64,000 nucleotides of DNA from Trileptium ribeirensis (GCA_030248225.1 JASANE010019514.1:34963-98962); one strand, 5' to 3'; numbered from the stretch's first letter, positions 35,801 through 47,024 are shown. The notes: generated by a model from the sequence alone, not told the origin. Numbers and translations are program-made.

Positions 35801-38800
35801 CGAAGCATTCAGGCATTTCGCGGTTGCGTCATTTATTGTTGCATATTATATGTATCGTGTGTACTGTATGTTGTTTATATCTATTAGTGTATTGCGCGAC
35901 TAAACTTAACCTGCGCCCATTGACTATCCTATTTTGTTTTTTAGAAAAAGACGCGTTATCGAACTCTATCTTTTGAAGCAAAAATTGGCCATTTTTTGTT
36001 CACGAACACTCAAATTGTTTATGAAATAAAATTTGTAGCTTTTGAATCGGAAAAGGTTATGTTCGCGAACAATCACTGACAAAGTACAGTAACCTTCCCT
36101 TACTCTGTCACATTTACATTGAATTTGTTCGTGAACAGGGACAACTACTCACTGAAAACTTATAATCGTAATAGAACTGTCATTGACCGATTGCAAATCA
36201 CAACTTCTAAGATAGCAGTGAATCGAATCGCTTGTCTTGCTTGTTCCGTAACAATGAATATGGATTCGACATCGTGATTTACAAAATAGGATTGTAAGTG
36301 GGCGCAGGTTAAGTTAAGTCGCGCATATAACAATTGAAGCTTCATGCATTTAATATGAGTAGCGTTAGGGTAACATGTGTGTAAAATCACATTAATTCGT
36401 GTGTATAAATTCTTATTAGTTTGTTGTTTTGAAAATTGAAACTTTACTCATGTGTAGATCCAAGTCGTTTAAATATCAAAATAAATTAGGAAAAATAGAC
36501 AGGAGGATGATTTCGCGGGAGCGTGATTTTAGCACCAAAATCCATATAATACTCTATGGATCATCCAAACCAAATATGACCTTATCTGTCTTACCCTCCG
36601 TTAAGAAATTGCGGCCCTTGGTCATTTCTGGCCATAAGAATTTTTATTAATTCTTTGAATTATTAAGATTAAGAGAGTTTAAAATAATATAAAATTTGTG
36701 TGCCAGGGCTATAGTTTTGATTACCTATCGGATTTGAGTGTAGGCTCTGGGTGCCTTAACTATTACACTTACATTAGCGAAAATGTAGGTGTATTTCTGC
36801 TGGGTTTTCCGAAATTTGTTGTGAGTTAGGAATTCGGGGAATTTCATAAAAAAGGATCCTTTAACGCAAAAATTTAAGTTTAAGTTATAGAGCGAAATTT
36901 TGAATTTCAAGAATTTCTAGCCCTTAACTATAGGAACCCAGCTTTAGAGAAGTTTCTAGGTTTTGTGTTCCAGATTAAAAGTTTATATAAAGGCTTGCAC
37001 CGTGAGCTTAGGGCCTCAGTTCGTACAATCGGTAGAACAAAGTGGTTGTGTGTAATCATCAATACATTCGGTGTCATTGATCCTATTTTAAATACGTAAG
37101 TATATATTTATATGTATTATTAATTATTAATACAGTATATGGGAATAAACAGTTGGGTATACAAAGTTAATTCAGAAGTTATCGACTTTTTCCGGAGTGT
37201 ATTTTAGGTAAATCTACGCAGTTTGCTAACATTAACGGAGAACTCACGCGAGTCACAGCTGTATAAAATTCCAGAAAATTACGATAAACCTCGAACTACT
37301 AGCATACCCAATCATGAATCTATTGCAGAAGACTAAATATCATACCTAAGGCAAAATACACAATATTTCGGTAACTTTGTGCAGTTATTTTAAAATATTT
37401 AACACATTGCGTTGATTTTAACTTATTGTAGCTTTAATTTTGTCTCAGATTAACAAACTTAGAGTTTAGCCTCCAGTAAAATCTGCCCTAGTTTAGTGCG
37501 AAATACAAACAACTAACCACTAGTGTAGTTTTGATAGATATTCGCTGCAATTGCACTGTCATTGTGTACGAGAATTGAAAATAATCGCTTAATTACGGCG
37601 ATAAACACGTAAACTTTAGTATAATTTTGAAACTATCAGATAAGTTCAAGATACCAGAAATTGTTTACATAAATGGCACTGCCCCTTAGAGCATTATTAT
37701 AAATGCTAAACTGGAATAGCCGTACAATCAGTTATAAAATTACCGACAAAGCTAAACATTTTGCAACAACTACGAGCACAAATTTCTGATTTCACTTGGA
37801 TGGCAAACATTTTATAGTCCCTCAAATATGTTTCATTAAACGTTGAACTTAATTGTTTCTAACTAGCGGAACATCGGATTTAAATTTTAATATACTAAGT
37901 TGGCCATAATAATATGGGTTTCTTTAAATCTTAAGTTTACAATTTTATGATGCAGCAGTTTACCAACAAAGCACTTATTAATAACGTTATCGAGGAAACA
38001 GCGAACAACTTAGATAAGACTACTATTTGGCTATGCGCTGCAGGTTATCTAAAATCAAAGTTCATTGGCGAAATGTGTGTTTACTGTCTCATATCAGCAC
38101 TGCTATTTAAGGGACCAAGACTAAAGATTAAGTTCTAAATAGACCAAGATTTTTATTAACAAAAACCTGTTACGAATGCCAATTATACTGTGACACGTTA
38201 CTTAGCTGTTTTATGGCACAACACGGGACCGATTTAGTAAATGGAGGAAAATAAAATTCGCATACGACATTTATACTCAGCTTAAATTGACTCATTCATT
38301 TTGTGTTACTGCGAGTAAAATGCTGACATTGTTAGGATATGACTTGGGATGTTGTTGAAACCTCAAAAAATGTGTGCGATGGCACAAACTCTTATCAATG
38401 TCATTTGACAAAGATACAAAAATTGGAATGCACTTTGATTGGAAAGAAAAGGAACCTAGGCGTATGAAAAAGTTTCCAGTGTATATTTCTGGTTACCGGA
38501 CAATTCGTCGTCGGACAATTTGTCGCCGGACAGTTTGTCGCCGGACAATTCGTCGCCTGGACAATTCGTCGCCTGGACAATTCGTCGCCTGGACAATTCG
38601 TCGCCTGGACAATTTGTCGCCTGGACAATTCGTCGCCTGGACAATTTGTCGCCTGGACAATTTGTCGCCTGGACAATTTGTCGCCTGGACAATTCGTCGC
38701 CTGGATAATTTGTCGCCTGGACAATTTGTCGCCTGGACAATTCGTCGCCTGGATAATTCGTCGCCAAGAAGTGGAATAACATTAGTCGCTGTTTGAACAA

Positions 38801-41800
38801 TGTTAGACGTGCGCTGATTGGTATCCGCAGCCATGGTTTTTATATCATTCTGAACAGTTATAGCATGTTGGCGATTTACGTCAGCGAGATGATTGTGTGG
38901 AACAGATTCTCGCACTACTTCATCGGTGCCCACCCTAGTGTGAAGCCGACCCTTGCAGTTAGGGCGCTTCTCACATGCCCAATATTCCAGTGTACCGTCA
39001 CGGGACGCTTTATCGCGGTTGTATGCGTGCCCATTATGAACAAGTTTACGTTTACGCTTTTCTGTAAGCATAAAGTACGTAGCCATGGTACTTTACTTTT
39101 AAAGTATGTACATACAGTGAACACAGTACGGTATAATCCAGGTAGCTGAGAAAAAATTGTGGGAAAATTAAGTTATTATTGACCGAAAAACAGTACGGTA
39201 TAATCCAGGTAGCTGAGAAAAAATTGTGGGAAAATTAAGTTATTATTGACCGAAAAACAGTACGGTATAATCCAGGTAGCTGAGAAAAAATTGTGGGAAA
39301 ATTAAGTTATTATTGACCGAAAAACACAAACATGAAAAAGTTATAAATGAAACCTAATTGTGAACTAGTTTAAAACTTTTTGAAGTGTAGTACAGACGCA
39401 TTACTGTTGCTGATTTAGTATAGCCAGCGGTCGTCGCGGTACAGTCTGAGATCCGTTGCATTCAATTAAGGTACGTTTGTTTCAACGTTAAATGCTTGTA
39501 TATTAATTTTAATTAAAATTGTTTTGTTAAAATGTTAACTGTATCTGCCTAATTTTTATTATTCTGAAATATTTTGCTTTGGTGAAATAAAAGTGAAAAA
39601 AAAATTTTGAGTCGCTGCCTTTGGCTCAACTTATCATTAGACATAATTAAGTTCGTCATAGGCAGAGTCTCAAATGTTTTGCGAAAAATTATCCTCGTGA
39701 AAAATTATCCTGGCGACGAATTATCCAGGCGACGAATTGTCCAGGCGACAAATTGTCCAGGCGACGAATTGTCCAGGCGACAAATTGTCCAGGCGACGAA
39801 TTGTCCAGGCGACGAATTGTCCAGGCGACAAATTGTCCGGCGGCAAACTGTCCGGCGACAAATTGTCCGGCGACGAATTGTCCGGTTCCCATATTTCTGA
39901 AAAAGTTTTTTTGACCAAATTCTATTTCTTTTCCCAACTACCATTGCACATCGTTCAAAAAGCTATAAAATATGTTTGGTATCGACAATACAGATTCTCT
40001 GGACATAAGAAAAACGATGCTAAGTACTTTTCACTAAATATATATATGTAAATCTGTACCTTTTTATATCCTCGACTTCCACACGTTGTTTTATCCAGCT
40101 AGGTGATGTTGAAAGGCAACCAATTTTTGTAGCGAAAAATATATTTCTTTTTTTGAAAAAATATTTTCGTTCTCCCAATAGAATAGTCAGTTATACGAGA
40201 AAGCATCTATTTGCTACTAAATCTGTGAATACTGCAGTCGGTTAAAATTAGCAGAAAACATCATAAAAGTGTCATCGAAATTTGGTTAATTATATAGCTA
40301 GTGTTTTATCACTTTTTAGCATCATTGCTTGACTTTTAACTTTTTAATTTTAGTGTTGTTGGCGATTTAGGTTCTCAATAAAACGAAAGTGAATATTGCG
40401 CCAACTTTAAAGTACATATTTTATTCGCAGTCAATATCGTTCATATATAGGAATACGTTAGGGCATTTTATGCTACCGTTGGCGCACCTGCTACGGTGAT
40501 AGTATGCTAAACTCAGCATATAATAAATAGTACTTTTAAGACATATGAAACTTACATTTTACAGTTTCACTTACAGGCACAATATATGCTTTACAAATGT
40601 ACAAATATGTAACTAATGTAACAATTCGGCATCCAATTTCAATATAATAATTGATCATACCTAGGTGTTGCGTAGAATTGAACCGGGTCACTAAACGCCT
40701 GGATAAAATACAAGGACTGATTTCACCACTGACATTCCTAAAAACGTTTTACAAATCTAAAGACTAATCGATGACCACCATATTCTCCGCTCAGACTAAC
40801 ATTGATTGTAACTAATAAATATTTACCCGTTCAAAGCAACAAGGACAACAAATGGAACAAGGAAAAGCATAATCAGGTACGCCCAATTCAGGTAATACTT
40901 GACGTAGGCTGGATGATCGCGCAGCCAGTGGCGATAACTTGCCGATCCGTTGATGTACACCAGTTCAAACTCGGCAAATCGTATCGCATTGTACGCGAAT
41001 GCCATGACACACGTTGCGATTAGAACAGCTCTTGTTCGAGTCATGGTTAGCCAAGTCCGAGCTAAAAACAACAATTAAAATATGTTCGCCGTCAATCCGT
41101 GTATTGTAAAGTTCTAGACAAAGGTAAGGTGCGCTGACAAGCGTTACACACATTTCACTCGAAAAACACCAGTACTTCACTAGCTTTGTACTCGAAATTC
41201 GCTCGCGTTTCCAATTTTGCACTCGGTACACACACGTATTTCACTTTAAAAACACTCGAGTTTACTCGCAGAGCTAAACAAAAGTGCGAACTAATATTTC
41301 CTTTGGTTCAGGCAAGCCATAAACGTTAACATTACGACGACATGAATCACAATTATAATAAAACATTTATAATACGATATATCAATATGTCGCACATATG
41401 TTACGCGAAAATACGTTTATCTCGCTTGAACAACTGTTCAGATATTTCGATTTACTGGACATTGTTCGAAATGTGCTCGCAGTTTACTCGAAATTCATTA
41501 CATCTCGCTCGCGTGATAGTCGAGTTTCACTCGCACTTCTCTCGCCACGTAATTGCGAGTAAAAGCCTTTTACTTTTGTCCAGGACTGTAGTATATGCAA
41601 ACAACGCGATTGGTCATCGCGTTTTCCGGTGTATGCGGCCATAAAAATACGATGCTAGAACGAAAAATAGCGACTACGAACATTTGCTTGATAAGTCACA
41701 AATCATTGTTCGCGTGTGTAAGGAAAAATCGTGATTTGTGTGAATTCATGACAAAAGAACAACCCAAGTGTATGCACCTAATGTGGACTTACGCATAGGG

Positions 41801-44662
41801 TTTCATTTTACAATAACAACAATTAATTTATTGGAAAATACATGATGTTTACTTACACTGAAACATAATGTGACTAACATGGACGCAATGCTGCTAGGTC
41901 GTCATGGAATATGCAATAAATGTAGTAAATGTGGCAGCGCACGAAGCCAGCTTACGCCTAGGTCAAGTTGGAAAAAGGAAAAAGGCAAAACAGGCTGAAC
42001 TACAAACTTTGAAGTCTAGCTATTCCAATTACCTTTGGGACTTTGCCGGCTGCGCTATATTCGCGAAAATGTGCAATTTCTGCATCAAAACAACAGTTTA
42101 GGAAAATTAAGGATAACCTATTATACAATTTTGTAGCAAAGGTATAGTTTCCTACTTGCGCCATTTACTAGCTTTGGCTGTGTGAAAGCTAAAGCGTCAC
42201 GCCGACATTCCAAATAGATTTCCATTATTTATTTACGAATTATATGTTACGGTTATCAATACATTGCTTTTTTACTATATAGCTAACATCATAGTTTAAA
42301 GTTAGATTATTTGCTTGGTTTTTTTATAAAGTAATTAAGCAAAGCCCATTTTAAATGGTAGTTGGTAATTGGCCGACCGATGGGTTTTCTATGTAATTAA
42401 AGACATATCAACCGCCAGAATACATGATTCATATCAACTAATTATAAAAATTCGTTTGGTTTGTAGTAATCGTGCGTTAGCTTTGCCAAAGCGGTAGAAA
42501 GCACATGTAGGACACTATATGGTTAATATAAAATCGCATAATAGGTTAACCTCCTTTGCTGTAAAGCTGCGGATTCGATACAAAAATTGCGCATATATTT
42601 TCCCTAACTCAGCGCGCTAAAGTTCCGGCCATAGTTGTGCATCCCATGCTCATATCACTGATAATTGTGGTGTTAGCTGGAAAACGTGTTCATTCCCGAC
42701 ACTGAATCATGTATTACGTTCAGGTATAAATAATGATTTGTAAAATTTAATATTTTAAACACACCGGTTTCAATATATTAGTTTCGGTAAATTTTATATG
42801 TGATCGGTCGGTATTTCTAAATACATATCTATAGTCACGTGCGGTGCATTACAGTTTACAGTATAATAAATACGATCAAGGTGTATTTTAGCATTTCTGA
42901 AAAAAATTTTTTTTGAAGGCTGCAACATTATTTTTGACTTTTGGCAGATTATGATGCAAGAAAGTCGTGTCTATGCTACTGCCATACTATAGCACTGTCA
43001 GAAGTTATACTTTTAAATATTTCATTTGCCACATTTAAAAAATACAAATAAATTTTATAAAATTTTCAATCTGGGGTGGTGTCATGTAAACATGGGCCGA
43101 AACATGTAACATAGATTAAACATTTCACTCATGAATTAATGTGTACTGCGAACAAATATGACCAAACTTTTGCCGCTGTGGCGGTTGAAACTGTATCGGT
43201 TTTCTATTTCGCACGAAAGCCATTACTCTAATTTTAAAACCTGTTGCTAGGTTCATACATTTGAAGTGTATATTAATATTAGCACATGCATTAAAAAGGA
43301 ATTCAGGGTGTTACGGATGTCATGTAATTCATGTCGTACGGTAATTAAAATGTATAATCTTCATCCAATTAAACTTATGTACAAATATGATTTAATTTTA
43401 TTAAGCTAAACTGTTGTGCCACAAATTCTGCTCCACATGAAGATACATTGTTTCTCTATGAATTCTTTGTGACACATAACTTTTCCCAAGAATCGGGCTT
43501 CGTTCATATAGGCTCTCAGCGAAGTTTCATTGCGTAAAGCAATGCATGTTCATATCACAGTACGTTTACTCATATTTATCGTGCATACAGCCCCAAATAC
43601 GTGCAAAACCTTTTTATCTGCATCGCTGTTTTGACATTATTTTAATGCTACAGGTTCATAACCTAGCTCAGTTTGACCCATCCCCAGTAGAATCGTGTGG
43701 TGAACGTGTCATCCATCTTTACCTATATTAATATTTATGTAATAGTTTCTTGTCGTCTATACCTATTTTAGTTTCTTCACGTAAGCTTGTTATTTAAGCT
43801 GATAGATTTTGGAGAGACGATGATCGTTGCCAAATTTTAGCAAAAGAAAATCTTTCGTTCACATCCGGCTGCGGACTACTGCGGGAAGATTATAACTTTT
43901 AGACATTATAACTTGGCTGCAGGGAGGCTAGTTTCATACTGAGATTAGTTAGAGAACCGTGTCTATTGTATGATACTGAGTTTTGAGGAATCATTATAAC
44001 AATGAGCGAATTATGCTATATTTGTTGCAAAAACATTGAAACTTCAAAGGTTCATAAGTTTCATTTTTAATTTCAATCATCGCAATATTGCAATAAATTT
44101 TTTCAAAGCACAACTCGAGTTTTTATCACGGGTTGTGTTTCCAAAATAAATTGGTAGTAATTTATGTAACGAAAAATAATTGTTGTAGCTAACCTTTCAA
44201 CGGATACGTCACTGCAATAAAACGCTCAACTGTAATGACAACTAACGTCCAAACCGATGCGGTTTGTGCGGTCAACGCGAACGGATAGACAAATACCAAT
44301 AAATAACAAATAACGGTAAAGATATATCGTGCTTTGAAGAACGCTAGTAGACCTGGCGGAGCGAACACAATCACTCCAGTAAAACACATAGCGGCATCGC
44401 AACATGCTAGGCCGACCATAAGCATGTTTACCGAGCAGCGCATATACGGCCGGCTGTACACTAAAATAGAGACTATATTACCGGCAAATCCAATAATCCC
44501 AAGTGCAATAATAGTGATTGAGTTGCATAAGTTTACAATATCAAAAGTGCTATACTGAACGGCCACAGCGCCGCCAGTATCCGCTGTTGTTGTAAGCTCT
44601 TGCAGAATGTTTGAATCGGGTACTTCGGAAGATAAATTGATCGGAAACATTTCCGGTGTCAT
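29154..44662 (-). CDS. FMRFamide-receptor-type class A GPCR
   Basis: Three exons (44662..44194, 41061..40827, 29844..29154) splice in phase to 464 codons plus stop. The N-terminus has an NLS glycosylation sequon. TM1 has GN at residues 61-62; TM2 has LACCD (Asp89); TM3 ends SVWTLVVITVERFIAV with ERF replacing DRY; then YPLKARTW. TM4 runs into FAYNAIRFAEFE, and a loop NGS sequon follows. TM5 is LFLVPFVVLVALN; the third loop is basic (IRRAKHQREQ); TM6 is LLFNCVPLILN; TM7 is NSSINFVIY in place of NPxxY. This set is typical of FMRFamide/myosuppressin-like peptide receptors, which couple neuropeptides to G proteins at the plasma membrane. The ligand cannot be named. The tail of about 130 residues is basic and Ser/Thr-rich. 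Introns are 3.1 and 11.0 kb, the latter filled with transposons. An upstream non-coding or short coding exon is possible. Confidence 0.9.
30051..31258 (+). repeat. 5' LTR
   Basis: About 1.2 kb, starting TGTAACGC and ending ...AACGGAGAACTC(C). Together with 35622..37245 it shows scattered substitutions and small indels, so the insertion is not recent. It uninterruptedly spans the point (TATAA at about 30320) where the partner LTR holds a MITE. Confidence 0.78.
31259..35621 (+). other. Interior of LTR retroelement, non-coding
   Basis: No gag, protease, RT or integrase motif was seen in any frame. It begins with a primer-binding-like site (31272..31293). A cluster of stem-loops lies at 32183..32345. 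A partial direct repeat (GGCT.CGGTTT.GTGGCCA) occurs at about 32548 and 32699. Confidence 0.6.
32183..32246 (+). other. Two adjacent perfect stem-loops in the LTR element interior
   Basis: GAGAACACCG ... CGGTGTTCTC (10-bp stem, 17-nt loop) is followed at once by AGACACTT AAAAAAC AAGTGTCT (8-bp stem). A third imperfect pair, GTCTGAG..TCAGAC, lies at about 32303..32340. The position shortly after the 5' LTR would fit an RNA packaging or dimer structure, but that role is inferred. Confidence 0.55.
35622..37245 (+). repeat. 3' LTR, interrupted by a MITE
   Basis: The same sequence as the 5' LTR apart from an inserted 434-bp element (35892..36325) and its duplicated TA. Without these the length is about 1.19 kb, matching the 5' copy. 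Ends ...AACGGAGAACTCA. Confidence 0.78.
35892..36325. mobile_element. Mariner-like MITE, copy C, nested in the 3' LTR
   Basis: Terminal repeats TTGCGCGACTAAACTTAACC and (reverse-complemented) TGCGCGACTTAACTTAACC extend about 45 bases to ..CCTATTTTG. TA flanks at 35890..35891 and 36326..36327; the empty site is preserved in the other LTR as AGTGTATAA, proving insertion with TA duplication. The interior shares GTTCGCGAACAA with the copies at 6.4 and 11.9 kb. Confidence 0.9.
38495..38766. repeat. Left terminal array of the MULE
   Basis: About 17 units: the first few are 15 bp and the rest 16 bp (48 bp = 3 units = 16 codons). All reading frames therefore stay open, and the resulting ORFs are not genes. 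Each unit contains the near-palindrome GACAATTTGTC. Confidence 0.9.
38777..39086 (-). CDS. FLYWCH-type zinc finger ORF carried by the MULE
   Basis: The minus-strand ATG at 39086 opens MATYFMLTEKRKRKL, then LEYWACEKRPNCKGRLHT and HNHLAD. This gives the YW.C...C.GR...T...H.H pattern of FLYWCH fingers, DNA-binding domains found in MULE-derived proteins. After about 100 residues (to VIPLLG) the frame runs straight into the left terminal array and stops at 38493, so the protein end is array-encoded. No transposase catalytic domain follows. It is probably a remnant of the transposase N-terminus; expression is unknown. Confidence 0.7.
39123..39326. repeat. 67-bp tandem repeat, three near-identical units
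   Basis: Units start at 39123, 39190 and 39257 (ACAGTACGGTATAATCCAGG...). They appear identical, so they were amplified recently. They lie immediately upstream of the FLYWCH ORF, where its promoter or leader would be. Confidence 0.9.
39712..39886. repeat. Right terminal array of the MULE
   Basis: About 11 units, inverted relative to the left array, with the 15-bp class again on the outside. The inner units alternate GACGAATTGTC and GACAAATTGTC. Confidence 0.9.
40827..41061 (-). CDS. GPCR exon 2 (TM4 and TM5)
   Basis: The acceptor gttgtttttag (AG at 41063..41062) is followed by CTCGGACTTGG. With the carried G this gives Ala and continues YPLK-ARTWLTMTRTRA. Ends AACGG|GTAAAT, donor GT at 40826..40825, carrying GG. 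235 bases. Confidence 0.88.
41150..41560. repeat. Cluster of ACTCG/TCTCG words
   Basis: TTTCACTCG, TTTACTCG, GTACTCG, GCACTCG and CTCGCTCG variants recur through about 400 bases in the GPCR's first intron, ending just before exon 2's acceptor side. Spacing is irregular, so this is not a simple tandem array. Confidence 0.45.
41585..41805 (+). repeat. Half copy of the 44920..45440 TIR element
   Basis: CAACGCGATTGGTCATCGCG ... GACAAAAGAACAACC ... CTAATGTGGACTTACGCAT corresponds to the inner part and right end of the element at 44.9 kb. The matching left end was not found. Confidence 0.6.
44194..44662 (-). CDS. GPCR exon 1 (N-terminus to end of TM3)
   Basis: Starts at the ATG at 44662, the first Met of the open frame. 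Ends CCGTTGAAAG|GTTAGC with the donor GT at 44193..44192. Encodes 156 codons plus one base. An in-frame NLS sequon at residues 9-11 and no obvious signal peptide. Confidence 0.88.
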
Positions 44663-44919
44663 CGTTCTAATTATTATATTAATTTGTTATTTCGTTAAAG
44701 CTCGACTATCAGTGAAATATTCGGCAGCACGCTAAGTACGGATATATGATAATATTTTTAAAGTTATTTTAAAGTTTTTTAAAGTTATTTTAAAGCATAG
44801 TTAAAGAGAATTCGGCGCACGCTGGATCTAGAATTACTATATCAACAGATACCGAAAAGGTATATAAATAATAAGGACATAGGACCATAGGACTAAAGGT
44901 TATTTATGAGCACGGTCTA

Positions 44920-45440
44920 CGCTTAGGCTTAGAACGACTTATGCGTGATTCTACTTTAGATGCGTACACCTATGTTGTTCCTTTATCAGGATAATTCACG
45001 ATCGCAAGAGCGATGAACTCGGACAAATCATGATTTTCCCTTATCTGCGAATTGCGATGCAGCAAAGGGTAGGCGCTGTTCGCAGTCACTATTTTGCGAT
45101 TTAAAATCGCATCTTGTTGACCGTGTGTAAGTAACAACGCGATTACCAATCGCCTTTTTCGCATGGTATAATGCACAAATAGACCGTGAACATTGCTGTC
45201 TGACTTAGACTATAATTTGATGAAGGCGGACGAGCGTTGCGAAAAGCGCAAATATGTGCGAACGTAAATTCCATTCATATATTGCAGAGCCCATGTTTGC
45301 GATCGCAAAAATGCGAATACCAATGGCAAAAATTTGAACGAAAATATCTGCGCGAATCAATTCGTGATTTTGACAAAAGAACAACCTTGGTATACGCAAC
45401 TAATGTGAACTTACGCATTAGACTTAAGCCTAGGCTCAAA
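44920..45440. mobile_element. TIR element, about 520 bp, non-coding
   Basis: The left end (GCTTAGGCTTAGAACGACTT then ATGCGT...GTTGTTCCTTTATC) pairs with the reverse complement of the right end (AGCCTAGGCTTAAGTCTAAT then GCGT...GTTGTTCTTTTGTC) over about 75 bases. The interior is rich in GCGA/TCGC words. No transposase. It begins about 260 bp upstream of the GPCR start codon, in the gene's 5' flank. Confidence 0.7.
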
Positions 45441-46579
45441 TAGGCATTGACATAGCTTTACTCTTATTGGGACTAAACACTATTCGAGGAGGAAAACTTG
45501 ATATGATATGGTAGGGTGCAAGAGGAACTTATAATGATATGTCAACTGGGTTTTTACTTGCTGGCTATAAAAATACAATATTCCTTAGTGAGATTTTGCA
45601 TTTGGGGCCACTCATGTGAATCAGAGTTTGTGCAACGAAGAAGCACAAAATCGAAGCCGCATCATTAAACGGTAGTTTGGTGCTTTTATAATTTTAGTGA
45701 AGAAAATAATGTCGATAATCTTCAAAAATGTTAAAACGCTAGATTTGTGCAAACAGCACAACGTTGTATGGTTCTTGCGCTATACATAGCAAAAGATATG
45801 GTTTGTATGTACACAAATTAACCATTCATTCTATATTTATCAAGAAAGGTCAATCCTGAGATTTCAGAAACTATTGTTGATATTGTATCGATCGCTTGAC
45901 ACATACATCGATCAGCAGCCGATTTTCGTAATATTTTATCTTACGCCTAAAAGAGTATAATGGACAATCTAGAATTGTGGTTTCGTTGGCGGTTCCAATG
46001 ACTGCCCCCTCCAGCTAACACAAAGCCGAGGTGAATCGGGAACTTTGTGATTTTGGCCATTTGGGATCTCTCAACAATTTAAGTTATAACTATACGTAGA
46101 GGGCATGGATTAAAAAATTGAGACCATTTTTGAAATTCTACTGTTATGCTCAATGACACTAAAACGATCGCAAAAAATCTATAGTGCGCATCTCTACTGT
46201 TGCAAGTGTAACATCGGCTTCATTTGCATTTGGTTTTTTACTGGTCATAAGTATCAAAGTACAAATACAACGGCATCCAAAGAGAGGTAAGGAAATCCGA
46301 TTTTTTTTGTAAATTGATTGTAACATAGTAGGATTAGCATAAGACTGCGAAAATAAAACAGCAAAATTTGCCACCAAAAAAGAAATTTTTTATCAATAGC
46401 ACCGAAACATAGTATGTTGCATTAATATGTATGTTTGTGGATTTGGCTTTTGGCATATGTTGATTGTATTACCAATTATTTCAATACAGTCCTCAACTTA
46501 TACATTTATTAATCCTTTCCTGCATAGTGTATCACATCTGATACATCGTACATTGTAAAACGATGCGCTTGTTGAGCTT

Positions 46580-46740
46580 GTCGTAGTCGGCGCGTTCGCA
46601 CATGTGTTGCTACTCACTCGCTTTGTGAGGTCCACAAGGAAGTGGGCAACAGCTGCTATATAGCGCAGTGGCTAGCGTACGGCGCTCGCTCATACGATTC
46701 AGGTTCAAGCCCTCTCTGCAGTAAAATCTTCTTGAACATT
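46580..46740 (+). repeat. tRNA-like repeat family, copy 3
   Basis: The upstream block CTCGCTTTGTGAGG...AAGG precedes TATATAGCGCAGTGGCTAGC (A box) and TCAGGTTCAAGCCC (B box). Confidence 0.6.
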
Positions 46741-47024
46741 GCACAAAATGTATGTTAATTCAGCGGGAAAGCGTTAACATAGCTATAACTGCTCAATATA
46801 CATCTAATTTATAAAATAAAGCATTATGTTTGTAACAAATTACCGTTATTATTTGCAATAGCGTATAGAGATAAGATAAACGCTTTTATCCAATGCTACT
46901 ACACTTATAGAGGCTCATAATGGCGTTGCATAAGAGAATGTCGTAGCGAGGGGCGCACGGCACCGAATCAAAGCCTCATAATTACGTTGTTCAACTGCAA
47001 TGCTTTCTGCTCTATCTGTAAACA

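Larger units (their letters stand above)
30051..37245 (+). mobile_element. LTR retroelement without coding interior (non-autonomous, LARD-like)
   Basis: Two direct repeats, 30051..31258 and 35622..37245, begin TGTAACGCTTTATTAGATAA and share nearly all their sequence. After the left copy comes TGGTGCCGCAAGCCTGGATA (31272 on), resembling an LTR-element primer-binding site. Before the right copy is GAGGACAAATTTTACG then GCGGATGGGGTAATG, the usual pre-LTR purine-rich context. The 4.4-kb interior has no gag/pol frame. The element lies in the GPCR's second intron in antisense orientation to the gene. No target duplication was found at the outer ends. Confidence 0.75.
38492..39890. mobile_element. 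MULE (Mutator-like) element with tandem-array inverted ends and a FLYWCH domain
   Basis: Flanked by the perfect 9-bp duplication ATATTTCTG (38483..38491 and 39891..39899), the size Mutator-like elements make. Both ends are arrays of GGACAATT(C/T)GTCGCC-type units in opposite orientation (38495..38766 and 39712..39886). On each arm the outer units are 15 bp (CGGACAATTTGTCGC) and the inner ones 16 bp (CTGGACAATTCGTCGC). The middle carries a FLYWCH-type zinc finger on the minus strand and three 67-bp tandem repeats. There is no DDE transposase, so it is non-autonomous. Located in the GPCR's second intron. Confidence 0.88.

Noticed and set aside
38401..38800. Several overlapping ORFs encoding SPGQFVAWTIRRLDN repeats on both strands
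   Set aside because: Artefacts of the 15/16-bp array, open in all frames because the unit lacks stops.
39712..39944. The same repeat ORFs on the other arm
   Set aside because: As above; terminal repeat of the MULE.
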